Of a stretch of 64,000 bases of DNA, positions 17,522 through 26,900 are shown in pieces (positions within the stretch are counted from its first letter, which is position 1; the number at the start of each line of letters is the position of its first letter). The stretch spans positions 1-64,000 of the forward strand of contig NZ_JAGHMF010000031.1 in assembly GCF_017741815.1 (NCBI RefSeq), read 5' to 3'. A program made the translations under genes and the position numbers. Below the pieces are notes generated by a model. The model worked only from the letters and a program-made list of their open reading frames with translations, was not told the DNA's origin and ran no database searches. This stretch comes from Rhizobium sp. 16-488-2b. Its GTDB lineage: Bacteria; Pseudomonadota; Alphaproteobacteria; Rhizobiales; Rhizobiaceae.

Positions 17522-18562
17522 ATGGCTCTCATCACCCTTCGTCAATTGCTCGACCATGCCGCCGAGAATGGCTACGCCATCCCGGCTTTCAACGTGAACA
17601 ACATGGAACAGATGCTTGCCATCATGAAGGCTGCGGCCCGCACCGACAGCCCGGTGATCATGCAGGCAAGCCGCGGCGCTCGTGCTTTCGCAGGCGACGC
17701 GACGCTGTCGCATCTGATCCGCGCCGCAATCGAGATGTATCCGCACATCCCAGTGTGCATGCATCAGGACCACGGGAATTCGGCGTCGACCTGTATGTCG
17801 GCTATTCTTGCAGGTTTCTCCTCCGTGATGATGGATGGATCCCTCTCGGAAGATGGCCGCACGCCTCTCAGCTTCGATGACAACGTCGCCGTCACCTCCA
17901 AGGTGTCGGAAATGGCGCACCTCGTCGGCGTGTCGGTCGAAGGCGAGATCGGCCATCTCGGCTCGTTGGAAAGCGGCCGCGGCGAAGCGGAGGACGGACA
18001 TGGCTTTGACGGCGAGCTCAGCCGCGACATGCTGCTGACGGATCCCGAAGAGGCCGCCGAATTCGTACGCTTGACAAACGTGGATGCTCTCGCCATCGCC
18101 ATCGGCACGTCGCACGGCGCTTACAAATTCTCCCGCAAACCGGACGGTGACATCCTTTCCATCAAGCGCCTGAAGGAGATCCACGTCCGTCTGCCCGATA
18201 CCCATCTCGTCATGCATGGGTCGTCGTCGGTGCCGGCGGAACTCCAGGAACTGATCAACGCGCATGGTGGCGACGTGAAACCAACCTATGGCGTTCCGGT
18301 CGAAGAAATCCAGGAAGGCATCCGACACGGCGTTCGGAAGGTGAATGTCGACACGGACCTCAGATTGGCGTTTACGGGAGCGATCCGCCACGTCTTTGCC
18401 CTTCATCCTGGCGAGTTCGATCCCCGCAAATACCTCGCCCCAGGCATCGAGGCGATGGCAGCGGTCTGTAGCGACCGATACGAGCAGTTCGGCGCCGCCG
18501 GACATGCCTCCGGCATCAAACCCCTGCCGCTCGCCGAGATGGCGAAGCGCTATAGCCACTAA
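17522..18562 (+). CDS. fba: Fructose-bisphosphate aldolase, class II
   Basis: 346-aa zinc-dependent aldolase that condenses DHAP and glyceraldehyde 3-phosphate. PAFNVNNMEQ near the start, the zinc-site HQDHGNS, VEGEIG and the phosphate-binding MHGSSSVP region are visible. It begins one base after the fbp stop, hence strict coupling. Length and motifs match the CbbA/Fba class IIB type. In this operon it would run in the gluconeogenic direction. Confidence 0.94.
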   Translation: MALITLRQLLDHAAENGYAIPAFNVNNMEQMLAIMKAAARTDSPVIMQASRGARAFAGDATLSHLIRAAIEMYPHIPVCMHQDHGNSASTCMSAILAGFSSVMMDGSLSEDGRTPLSFDDNVAVTSKVSEMAHLVGVSVEGEIGHLGSLESGRGEAEDGHGFDGELSRDMLLTDPEEAAEFVRLTNVDALAIAIGTSHGAYKFSRKPDGDILSIKRLKEIHVRLPDTHLVMHGSSSVPAELQELINAHGGDVKPTYGVPVEEIQEGIRHGVRKVNVDTDLRLAFTGAIRHVFALHPGEFDPRKYLAPGIEAMAAVCSDRYEQFGAAGHASGIKPLPLAEMAKRYSH

Positions 18563-18577
18563 TTTGGGGATAAGACC

Positions 18578-19330
18578 TTGAGCAACTCTCCCCGCCGGCT
18601 CATCGTCGGCAACTGGAAAATGAACGGACTTACGGCCGATCTCTCCGAGATCGAAGAGGTCGCATGGAACATCGGTGAACTGAGTGCAGACGTGGCTATA
18701 TGTCCTCCGGCAACGCTTCTGCAATCCGCCGTGAGGATAACCGCCGGAAGCCGGATTCTTCTCGGCGCCCAGGATTGCAGCGCTCAGGAAGGTGGCGCTT
18801 ACACCGGCGACATATCCGCCCGCATGATCGCCGACTGCCGCGCCCGCATCGTCATACTAGGTCATTCCGAGCGGCGGCAGTATCAGTGCGAGACGGATGC
18901 GATCGTCAGGCGCAAGGCCGAGATCGCGCTCAGCGCCGGCTTGATCCCCGTGATTTGCGTGGGCGAGACGGAAGCGGAGCATCTCCGCCAGGAGACCCTC
19001 GCCGTCCTAAAAAGCCAGCTGCAGGATTGCCTGCCCGCCGCGTTAAACGAAACCGCCGTGGTCATCGCCTATGAGCCGGTCTGGTCGATCGGGACCGGAC
19101 GCGTGCCGGACCAAGGCGAAATCCTTGCCGCTCATACCTTCATCCGATCCAGTCTGATCGATGCCTATGGATCGGTCGGTGCTCAGCTGCGGATCCTCTA
19201 CGGTGGATCAGTCAAGCCTGAGAATTCGGCCGAGATTCTTGCTCTTGAAAACGTCGACGGTGTTCTGGTCGGCGGCGCAAGCCTGCGCGCCGCGAGCTTT
19301 CTTCGGATCTGCGAGGCGACCGGGACATAG
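18578..19330 (+). CDS. tpiA: Triosephosphate isomerase
   Basis: 250-aa isomerase joining the DHAP made by GlpD to glyceraldehyde 3-phosphate. GNWKMNG (catalytic Lys), ILGHSERR (catalytic His), AYEPVWSIGTG (catalytic Glu) and the YGGSVKPENS loop are all present. The likely start is TTG at 18578, fifteen bases after the aldolase stop, with GGGGATAAGACC upstream. It is a plasmid paralogue, as in rhizobial polyol loci that carry their own tpi gene. It ends the fbp-fba-tpiA unit. Confidence 0.93.
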   Translation: MSNSPRRLIVGNWKMNGLTADLSEIEEVAWNIGELSADVAICPPATLLQSAVRITAGSRILLGAQDCSAQEGGAYTGDISARMIADCRARIVILGHSERRQYQCETDAIVRRKAEIALSAGLIPVICVGETEAEHLRQETLAVLKSQLQDCLPAALNETAVVIAYEPVWSIGTGRVPDQGEILAAHTFIRSSLIDAYGSVGAQLRILYGGSVKPENSAEILALENVDGVLVGGASLRAASFLRICEATGT

Positions 19331-19368
19331 GCCACCCGCCCGTCTGTTGCAGAAGCCCGAGACAAACC

Positions 19369-19393
19369 AATAGGGCGGATCGTTCGCCCTATT
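19369..19393 (+). terminator. Hairpin after tpiA
   Basis: A perfect 9-bp stem, AATAGGGCG / CGCCCTATT, with a 7-base loop 39 bases after the tpiA stop. The T tract is minimal, but position and stability suggest the end of the catabolic transcript. Confidence 0.5.
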
Positions 19394-19433
19394 GCTCGAG
19401 GATGAAATAAACACCAACGAAAGCAGGTTGGTC

Positions 19434-19634
19434 ATGGAACATTGGATGCTTTCGCCCATCGAAAAGACCTGCCTTCGATGGGTGTCGATGGGAAAGACTG
19501 TTGATGAAATCGCCCTGCTCCAGGGCAGGAGCGTCATCGAAATTGAAGGATTTCTCGAGCAAGCGCTTGTCGCACTCGAGGCAAGCACGATGCAGGAGGC
19601 TCTCGAAAAGGCAAGCCTTTCGAAGCCCGACTGA
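19434..19634 (+). CDS. Small stand-alone LuxR/GerE-type helix-turn-helix protein
   Basis: 66-aa protein consisting almost only of a GerE-like HTH: LSPIEKTCLRWVSMGKTVDEIALLQGRS resembles the usual LTPREREVLRLVAEGKSNKEIA pattern, followed by a long helix. There is no receiver or autoinducer domain. It could bind DNA alone or modulate a larger LuxR-type regulator. An upstream TTG at 19392 lies in the hairpin arm and is less likely. Whether the gene is functional is unclear. Confidence 0.55.
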   Translation: MEHWMLSPIEKTCLRWVSMGKTVDEIALLQGRSVIEIEGFLEQALVALEASTMQEALEKASLSKPD

Positions 19635-19708
19635 CGTTGGCCGCAGGATGGCGATCAGCAAACCCACGATCCTTCAACGACAGGTATGGCGATGAATTGA
19701 CCAATCAT

Positions 19709-20118
19709 GTGAAAAATCAGAATGCGACCAAAACACCGAGCCCGATCGATGTCGAGGTCGGGGCAAGGATCCGCACAAGGCCAAGCTTGCCGAGGCTTTG
19801 GGCGTGACGTTCCAGCAGGTCCAGAAATACGAAAAGGGCATGAACCGCGTCGGCGGGAGCGGGTTGCCCAACGTCGCGAATGTGCCGGGCGTGCCGGCGT
19901 CGTCCTTCTTCAATTCCGAGACCCGAGACGGACAAGCTAAAAGGCTGAGAGGTTCCACCGCGGAAACAGGACTGGGCGCCTTCCTCCAATCCGACGAAGG
20001 CAGGGATCTCAAGGGCGCATTCGCCAGGATTGCGGAACCTGCGGTTCGCCGGCAGGTCATATCCCTCGTCAAGGCAATGGCTGCGACGGCAGTGAACGGT
20101 CCCCGGGGGGACGTATAG
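19709..20118 (+). pseudogene. Broken XRE-family regulator
   Basis: The first frame (GTG at 19709) encodes a start typical of rhizobial XRE regulators (TPSPIDVEVGARIR), then stops; the rest of the family sequence (KLAEALGVTFQQVQKYEKGMNRVG) continues in another frame from about 19770. About a dozen residues of the HTH expected between the two parts are missing, so a deletion caused a frameshift. The C-terminal half to 20118 is open but diverged. It is most likely a relic; the downstream frame could at best give a headless 106-aa product from 19798. Confidence 0.7.
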
Positions 20119-20168
20119 GTTCGGGTCGATCCTGTTTCGCCGCGAGCTTGAAGATTTGGAGAGTTCTA

Positions 20169-21095
20169 TTGCATCATACTGCACTCCGACACGGTGACAT
20201 GGTGCAAGCCGGCCCGGCGGGTCCGCTGGACCGCGACCACGTGTGTTCCGCAGGAGATACACACTACATCCTCGGCCGTTTCAGCGCCTGGAAGGGAAAG
20301 TGCCGTTCAGCCCTGAAACTTGGCTTCGATGACGCGCCCGATGCATTCGTTCTTTACCTGCCCTCCTCGAGTGCATCGGAGATGCGTTCCGGTTCGCCGC
20401 GTTTCCTGTCCACCCGAGCAACAGGTTTTCTGGAAGATCTTGCGCACTTCGACGAGCTGACTCCTCATGAACATTCCAGCTATATCGGCTTGTCCTTCGA
20501 AAAGGCGGCAATGGTCCAGCAAGTGAGTGAACTGCTGGATGGTCCCGTCACGACGGATCTCGAATTCGATCGTATTGTCGATCTGACTTCCGAGAAAGGA
20601 TTGCGGTTGGCGGCGCTCGGCCATCTTGTCTGGAGTTGCCTCAATCTTTCAGAAGCAGATCGACTGTCACCGGCTGCCATCGAGCGGCTGTTTCAGGCGA
20701 CGATGATCGCACTTTTGGAGGTCGCTCCTAACAGCTACATGCCGCGACTGGAACAGTCGGTCTCGCCCGCTGTCCCATGGCATGTGAAACGCGCCATCGA
20801 CTACATGCATGCAAACCTGGCCCAATCCATCACGGTCGCCCTGATCGCAGCCGAGACCGGTACGAGCGTCAGGGCATTGCAGGGGGCCTTCCAACGGTTC
20901 AAAGGCACCACGCCTTTGGGCTATCTCAGAGCGATTCGCCTCGAAGCTGCCCGTAGAGCTCTCATCGGCGATCGTGGCTCCCGATCGATTGCTGACGTTG
21001 CACGCAATGCAGGGTTCACCCACATGGGGCGGTTCGCGGCGGCCTATTATCAAGCTTTCGGCGAAACGCCTTCGGAAACGGTCCGGATGCGCTGA
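20169..21095 (+). CDS. AraC-family transcriptional regulator
   Basis: About 308-aa protein with an N-terminal AraC_binding_2-like sensor region and a C-terminal double HTH (about residues 200-305: ITVALIAAETGTSVRALQGAFQRFKGTTPLGYLRAIRLEAAR and SIADVARNAGFTHMGRFAAAYYQAFGETP). I favour TTG at 20169 because GGAGAG stands at good spacing; TTG 20148 and ATG 20199 are alternatives. The N-terminus looks short compared with typical members. The target is unknown; it may control neighbouring genes or be unrelated to the catabolic island. Confidence 0.85.
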   Translation: MHHTALRHGDMVQAGPAGPLDRDHVCSAGDTHYILGRFSAWKGKCRSALKLGFDDAPDAFVLYLPSSSASEMRSGSPRFLSTRATGFLEDLAHFDELTPHEHSSYIGLSFEKAAMVQQVSELLDGPVTTDLEFDRIVDLTSEKGLRLAALGHLVWSCLNLSEADRLSPAAIERLFQATMIALLEVAPNSYMPRLEQSVSPAVPWHVKRAIDYMHANLAQSITVALIAAETGTSVRALQGAFQRFKGTTPLGYLRAIRLEAARRALIGDRGSRSIADVARNAGFTHMGRFAAAYYQAFGETPSETVRMR

Positions 21096-21345
21096 GTTTC
21101 CGGTCGAGCGGTAGCGAAGGCGGAAACGATCGTAGGTGCTGGGGCGGCGGGAAACTGCTGCAGATTCGATAGGCGTGCGTGGATCCTTTATCTCCAGCGG
21201 AAGCAGCCCAATCCCGCTCTTTTGTGATGGCGTCCTAGCCCGGCGCCGGATCTTCCACGATCAACCCGTAAAGGGTCCACTAGCAAGCTGCGGCCGCTTC
21301 GGCTTCGCCTCGCGGTGATCGCGCCCGCCGTCGGGCCTTTTGAGG

Positions 21346-21371
21346 AGCCATCGAGCGGGATTGGCCCGCTC
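21346..21371 (+). promoter_or_regulatory. AGCCATCGAG element with hairpin, copy 1 of 3
   Basis: AGCCATCGAG followed by a stem GAGCGGG / CCCGCTC, ending 17 bases before the start of the small gene at 21389. The same ten bases followed by a different GC-rich hairpin recur at 34286 and 36946. The rest of 21096-21345 shows no gene that I can support. Confidence 0.45.
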
Positions 21372-21388
21372 CCGAAGGAGCCTCTCAC

Positions 21389-21565
21389 ATGTCGCACGAT
21401 CTTTCCCTCGCTCAGTCCCACGCCTTCCAGCTCTCCCGCGACCTGATGGTCCCGGTCACCCTTTTCTCGGTCGATGGCGAGTACGGCGTGCTTCCTTCCG
21501 ACGAGATCGACGCCGACGACGATCTCGAGATCGTCCACGAGTTCTTCCCTTGGCCGGCTCATTGA
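21389..21565 (+). CDS. Small acidic protein, unknown
   Basis: 58-aa protein starting MSHDLSLAQSHAFQLSRD and ending HEFFPWPAH, with an acidic DEIDADDD patch. The ATG is preceded by GAAGGAG. I do not recognise a family. It is the first gene of the one-strand plasmid block, 176 bases before the Toprim gene. Codon use matches its neighbours, which supports it as real. Confidence 0.6.
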   Translation: MSHDLSLAQSHAFQLSRDLMVPVTLFSVDGEYGVLPSDEIDADDDLEIVHEFFPWPAH

Positions 21566-21741
21566 GCCGCTTTGCCGTTCGGGGTGCCGCTCGCGAGCGG
21601 CAGGCCGCAAGGGAGGCTGCGCCGCGGGCGGGTATTGCATGATCCGACAATTGTCAGCCGCGCCCTTGCCGCCTTTGCTCTTCGCGGCTGGTGGAAGCGC
21701 GCCCGCGAAATGACGGGCAAGGAAGGCAAAGAGGAAAAAGC

Positions 21742-22770
21742 ATGAACAGAAAGGATATAGAGGCGCTGCGCGACCAGGTGAGTTGTGCCGCCGTTCTTGA
21801 GCATGCGGGCTTCGCCATCGATGCGAAGGAGAGTACCCGTCGGGCGGTCAAGTTTCGCCGAGGGAGCGAGATCATCATCGTCACCCATGAGGGGCGCGGA
21901 TGGTTCGACCCGTTGAGTGATGCAAAAGGCGATGTGTTCGGACTTGTCGAGCATCTCGATCATGTCGGCTTTCTCGAAGGCGCCGGGAGGGTCGCCGACC
22001 TCGTCGGTTTCGCGATCACCGAGCCGGAATGGCTGCCTTCGAGGCACGATCAAGGATTCGATCTCGCTCTACCTGAGCGTTGGCAAGGACGTCGTCGTCC
22101 GTGGCCCGGCTCGTCGACATGGGCTTATCTCTACGGGGACCGTTTCCTGCCGGTCCCTTTGCTCCGCGCCGCGATCAGGCAGGACCGCCTTCGGGAGGGT
22201 CCATGTAGCAGCATGTGGGCGGCGCATACGGACCATGCCGGGATTGTCACCGGCTGGGAGGCGCGAGGGCCTGAGTATCGGGGCTTTGCCTCCGGAGGAA
22301 CGAAGGTTCTCTTCCGTCTCGGGCCGGAGACAGCGTTGCGCCTGGCCGTCACTGAAGCTGCGATCGACGCCATGAGCCTTGCCGCCATCGAGGGGCCGCG
22401 GGACGGGACGCTGTATCTCAGCACGGGCGGCGGATGGTCGCCGTCAACGGAGGGGGCGTTGCGGCAGTTGGCCTCGCGGCCCGATGCTCTCCTCGTCGCC
22501 GCGACAGACGCCAATCCCCAAGGAGAGATGTTTGCCGAGCGGTTGCGGGCGCTCGCTCACGAAACCGGCTGCGACTGGTCGAGGCTCCGCCCGCCCGAGG
22601 AGGACTGGAACGAGACCCTGAAGATCAGGGAGAAAGAAAAACGGGAAAGAAAGGAAGGCGGCGTGCCGCATTCGCGCCGCCCGCGTCAAGGGAAGCTTCG
22701 CCCGGCGGAGCCGGCCCTTGACCCGGCCGGCCGCGATGCCGGCGGCCCGGAAGGTGTCATGAAGGACTGA
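21742..22770 (+). CDS. Toprim-domain protein (DUF3991/Toprim-like)
   Basis: 342-aa plasmid protein. The N-terminal half resembles DUF3991 (VKFRRGSEIIIVTHEGRGWFDPLSDAKGDVFGLVEHL); the second half has a Toprim-like core (LAVTEAAIDAMSLAAIEG, then LLVAATDANPQGEMFAERL) with the acidic residues expected for metal binding, as in primases and some plasmid replication helpers. The ATG at 21742 follows GAGGAAAAA. The charged C-terminus is low-complexity. A role in priming or DNA processing during replication or transfer is inferred from family. Confidence 0.8.
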   Translation: MNRKDIEALRDQVSCAAVLEHAGFAIDAKESTRRAVKFRRGSEIIIVTHEGRGWFDPLSDAKGDVFGLVEHLDHVGFLEGAGRVADLVGFAITEPEWLPSRHDQGFDLALPERWQGRRRPWPGSSTWAYLYGDRFLPVPLLRAAIRQDRLREGPCSSMWAAHTDHAGIVTGWEARGPEYRGFASGGTKVLFRLGPETALRLAVTEAAIDAMSLAAIEGPRDGTLYLSTGGGWSPSTEGALRQLASRPDALLVAATDANPQGEMFAERLRALAHETGCDWSRLRPPEEDWNETLKIREKEKRERKEGGVPHSRRPRQGKLRPAEPALDPAGRDAGGPEGVMKD

Positions 22771-22835
22771 AGAGGATGGCAAGGTCGGAAGGACAGTGCT
22801 GCGCTTCGGTCCGAAACCATCCGAAGGAGCCGCAG

Positions 22836-23441
22836 ATGAATCCCTCTCCCACAATCCGCAAGGTTTTCCAGGGCGTGGCCTCACGCCAGCAAATGTTCCT
22901 CATGTTTGACCGGCACGCCCAGCGTCCGAACCGTTGGGAGGGTGACGCCTCGCCGCTCTATGCCGGCGAATGGTTTGAGATCGGCGAGGGCGAGCATGAC
23001 TATATGTTCGAGATCCTGCCACCGCTCTGGATCCGCGGCGCGATGTTTGCAATGCGCGAGTTTCTGACTGGTTCGGTGACATCAGTGTTCTTCGCCTTGC
23101 CGATCGATGGCGCCATTCGACATTTTCATGGCTATTGCGACCTCTCCGACGGGCAAGCGGCCGAGCGCATGCGCGTGGCAATCATCGAGCGTGAGAGCCG
23201 GCCCGTGCGCGCCATGACTCGCGAGGAACGCCTGGAACACATCTGGAGCATCGCGGCGGACGACTATCGTGGCTTTGCCGGCGATAGCTGGGAGGAAGCC
23301 GCGCGCGGCAAGCGCACAATCGTGCTCTTCGGCAGCAAGATGGGCCGCACGGTAAAACTGCTGGACGATCTGACCGACGACGAGGTCGCAGGCAAGCTGC
23401 CGGTGCAGCTGCGCCACCTCCCCTCGCCAATCGCCGCGTGA
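22836..23441 (+). CDS. DUF1419 family plasmid protein
   Basis: 201-aa protein resembling DUF1419 members found on rhizobial plasmids: TIRKVFQGVASRQQMFLMFDRHAQRPNRWEGD opens the domain. The family function is unknown. The ATG at 22836 has AAGGAG upstream; an in-frame start at 22776 is possible but would lack a site. It lies 12 bases before the DUF3085 gene and is probably cotranscribed with the Toprim gene. Confidence 0.78.
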   Translation: MNPSPTIRKVFQGVASRQQMFLMFDRHAQRPNRWEGDASPLYAGEWFEIGEGEHDYMFEILPPLWIRGAMFAMREFLTGSVTSVFFALPIDGAIRHFHGYCDLSDGQAAERMRVAIIERESRPVRAMTREERLEHIWSIAADDYRGFAGDSWEEAARGKRTIVLFGSKMGRTVKLLDDLTDDEVAGKLPVQLRHLPSPIAA

Positions 23442-23453
23442 AGGAGGTACACC

Positions 23454-23855
23454 ATGCTTTCCTTCCCGCTCACATCCGTCCGCCAGGTCATCGCCCGCGG
23501 TCGTGCCGACGCGGAAGCCCATGGCGGCTTTCGCAATCCCTATTACGGCCTGCGCCCTGGCAAGGACGAAAAGCCGGGCCTCTGGCTCGTCGGCGACCAG
23601 GGCGTCTACCTCCTGTCGAACGGCAAATTGCCAGATGGTACCAAGCCTTTGGTCGTCTATGCCGAGGAATGCGATCCCCGCACCAATGATGACTGGTTCG
23701 ACGTCAAACGCCGAACCTTCGGCGGCGACGACGGCGTCGATTTCATCGATGCGGAACAGCTGGAAGCCATGATGACGGCTGCTCCGGAGGCGACGCACCT
23801 TCGTATCGTATTTCGTCAAGACTCGATGCAGCTCAGCCTGATCGCGAAGTCTTAA
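23454..23855 (+). CDS. DUF3085 family plasmid protein
   Basis: 133-aa protein with the pattern of DUF3085 (YGLRPGKDEKPGLWLVGDQGVYLLSNGKLPDG and VVYAEECDPRTNDDWFDVKRRTFGGDDGVDFID). A strong GAAGGAGG site stands before the ATG. Function unknown; members accompany DUF1419 and the methylase/helicase on rhizobial plasmids. Confidence 0.78.
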   Translation: MLSFPLTSVRQVIARGRADAEAHGGFRNPYYGLRPGKDEKPGLWLVGDQGVYLLSNGKLPDGTKPLVVYAEECDPRTNDDWFDVKRRTFGGDDGVDFIDAEQLEAMMTAAPEATHLRIVFRQDSMQLSLIAKS

Positions 23856-23974
23856 GGCAATTCGCGACCAGTCCGGCCCGTTTGGCCACCAAACCCAAAC
23901 CCCCTGAGTGTCCTTCAGTCCCGCAAGTAGCTCCCGCGGGGTGATGACGCTCGCCATTTCCCGAGGAAAATTTC

Positions 23975-26900
23975 ATGAGCAACAATCCCTTCACTCTCGA
24001 CGTGTTCGGCGGCAGCGCGCTCTCGTCCGGCCTCGGCCTTGGTGTCACAGCGTTCGGCGTCTTCGATACGGTCGCCGCCAATGACGACGACCCCGAACCG
24101 CCGCCGCCCTCTCCCGCGCCGGCCTTGCCGGTCGCGACGATAGAACATCCGGTGCCCCGGCGGCAGGGCAACCGGTGCAACTTCTACCTCGACGATGCGG
24201 ATCGAGGCTTGGCCGCATCCTGGAAGGATCGCGCCCGCGTCAATGTTGCGGCGATCCTGATCGCGAGCAACATCGAGAAGCAGGATCGACCAGCCACTCC
24301 GAAGGAGCAGGCGCAACTCGTCCGCTTCACCGGCTTCGGCGCGAGCGAACTGGCGAACGGGATGTTCCGCCGTCCTGGCGAGCTCGATTTCCGGAAGGGC
24401 TGGAGTGAGCTCGGCGGCTCGCTCGAAAGTGCTGTTTCAGATGCTGACTACACCTCACTCGCCCGCTGCACGCAATATGCCCATTTCACGCCGGAGTTCA
24501 TCATCCGGGCAATCTGGTCGGGCTTGCAGCGCATGGGCTGGCGTGGCGGCCGCGTGCTCGAGCCCGGTGTCGGTACGGGCCTGTTTCCAGCTCTCATGCC
24601 GGCGGCGCTTCGCGACAGGACCTTCCTCACCGGCGTCGAACTCGATCCCGTCACCGCCCGCATCGTCAAGCTGCTTCAGCCGAAGGCGCGGATCATCAAC
24701 GGCGACTTTGTGCGAACCGATCTGGCGCCGATCTATGATCTCGCGATCGGCAATCCACCCTTCTCCGATCGGATTGTTCGCTCTGACCGGACTTATCGCT
24801 CGCTCGGGCTTCGGCTGCACGACTATTTCATCGCCCGTTCGATCGACCTGCTCAAACCCGGCGCGCTCGCCGCCTTTGTCACCAGTTCCGGGACGATGGA
24901 CAAGGCGGACCCGACGGCGCGCGAGCACATCGCCAAGACCGCCGACCTGATCGCGGCGATCCGATTGCCGGAGGGTAGCTTCCGCCAGGACGCCGGCACG
25001 GATGTCGTGGTCGACCTTCTCTTCTTTCGCAAGCGCAAGGTCGGCGAACCGACAAGCGATCTGGCCTGGCTCGATCTCGAGGAGCTGCGGCCCGAAAGCG
25101 AGGACGAGGGCGCAATTCGCATCAACCGCTGGTTCGCACGGCATCCCGGTTTCGTTCTCGGTGATCATGCTCTCACGTCCGGACCCTTTGGCGAAACCTA
25201 CACCTGCCGGCCGCGCGCCGAGGAAGACCTGCAGGCGGCTCTGCTGCAGGCCATCCGGCTCCTTCCCGAAGGCCGCTACGATGGCGAGCCGACCGCGATC
25301 GACATCGACCTCGAGGATGAGCTCGGCGAGATCATCGATCTTCGGCCCGAGAACCGACAGATCAGGGAAGGAAGCTTCTTCATCGACATCAAGCGCGGTC
25401 TCCTGCAGATGGTCGGCGGATCTCCGCAGGCGGTGAACGTACGAAAAGGGCGATCAGGGGAAGGCCTGTCCGAAAAGCACGTCGGCATGATCAAGAAGCT
25501 GATTCCGATCCGCGATGCGGTGCGCGAGGTGCTGAAGGCCCAGGAACAGGATCGCCCATGGCGGGATCTGCAGGTTCGCCTGCGCGTCGCCTGGTCGAGC
25601 TTCGTGCGCGATTTCGGACCGATCAACCACACCACGGTCTCGATCACCGAGGACGAATCCGGCGAGATGCGCGAAGCGCACCGCCGTCCGAACCTGCAGC
25701 CGTTCCTCGACGATCCCGATTGCTGGTTGGTCGCTTCGATCGAGGATTACGACCTCGACACCGATACGGCGAAACCGGGTCCAATCTTTTCCGAACGGGT
25801 CATCGCGCCCCCTGCCCCGCCGGAGATCACCAGCGCCGCGGACGCGCTAGCCGTCGTGCTCAACGAACGCGGTCGCGTCGACATCGAGCATATCGCCGAA
25901 CTGCTGCACCGGAATGCCGATGCGGTCGTCGACGAACTCGGCGATGCGATCTTCAGGGATCCCGCGGACGGTTCCTGGCAGACCTCGGATGCCTATCTCT
26001 CCGGGCCGGTCCGCACCAAGCTTGCTGAGGCCGAAGCTGCTGCGGCGCTCGATCCCGTCTTCGGGCGGAATGTTCGCGCGCTTCAGGCGGTGCAGCCCGC
26101 CGATCTTCGTCCCTCCGACATCACCGCGCGCCTCGGTGCGCCGTGGATACCGGCGAGCGACGTCGTCGCGTTCGTGAAGGAGATGATGGGCGCCGAGATC
26201 AGGATCCACCATATGCCCGAACTCGGGAGCTGGACCGTGGAGGCCCGGCAGCTTGGGCTTACTGCGGCCGGCACATCGGAATGGGGCACCAGCCGCCGCT
26301 ATGCTGGCGAGCTGCTGGCCGATGCGCTGAACAGCCGGGTTCCGCAGATCTTCGACATCTTCAAGGATGTGGGTGGCGAGCGGCGTGTTCTGAACGTCGT
26401 CGATACCGAGGCCGCGCGCGACAAGCTGCAGAAGATCAGGCAAGCCTTCCAGAACTGGGTCTGGACAGATCCGGATCGCACCGACCGCTTGGCGCGGGTC
26501 TACAACGACCGCTTCAACAATATCGCGCCTCGCAAATTCGACGGCTCTCATCTGAAACTTCCCGGCACCTCAGGCGCCTTTGTTCTTTATGGGCACCAGA
26601 AACGCGGCATCTGGCGGATCATCTCCTCCGGCTCGACCTATCTTGCGCACGCCGTCGGCGCCGGCAAGACGATGACGATGGCGGCTGCGATCATGGAGCA
26701 GCGCCGCCTGGGGCTTATCGCCAAGGCGATGCTCGTGGTCCCCGGCCATTGCCTGGCACAGGCTGCCCGCGAGTTTCTCGCGCTCTATCCAAACGCCCGC
26801 ATTCTCGTTGCCGACGAGACGAATTTTACGAAGGACAAGCGCGCCCGCTTCCTGTCACGCGCGGCGACGGCCACCTGGGACGCGATCATCATCACGCATT

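Noticed and set aside
17063..18724. 553-aa open frame antisense to fbp and fba
   Set aside because: The plus strand has full-length conserved enzymes there; the reverse frame has no recognisable domain.
16514..19330. Calvin-cycle (cbb) operon
   Set aside because: fbp and fba resemble cbbF and cbbA, but RuBisCO, phosphoribulokinase and cbbR are absent; glycerol and acetate genes precede them.
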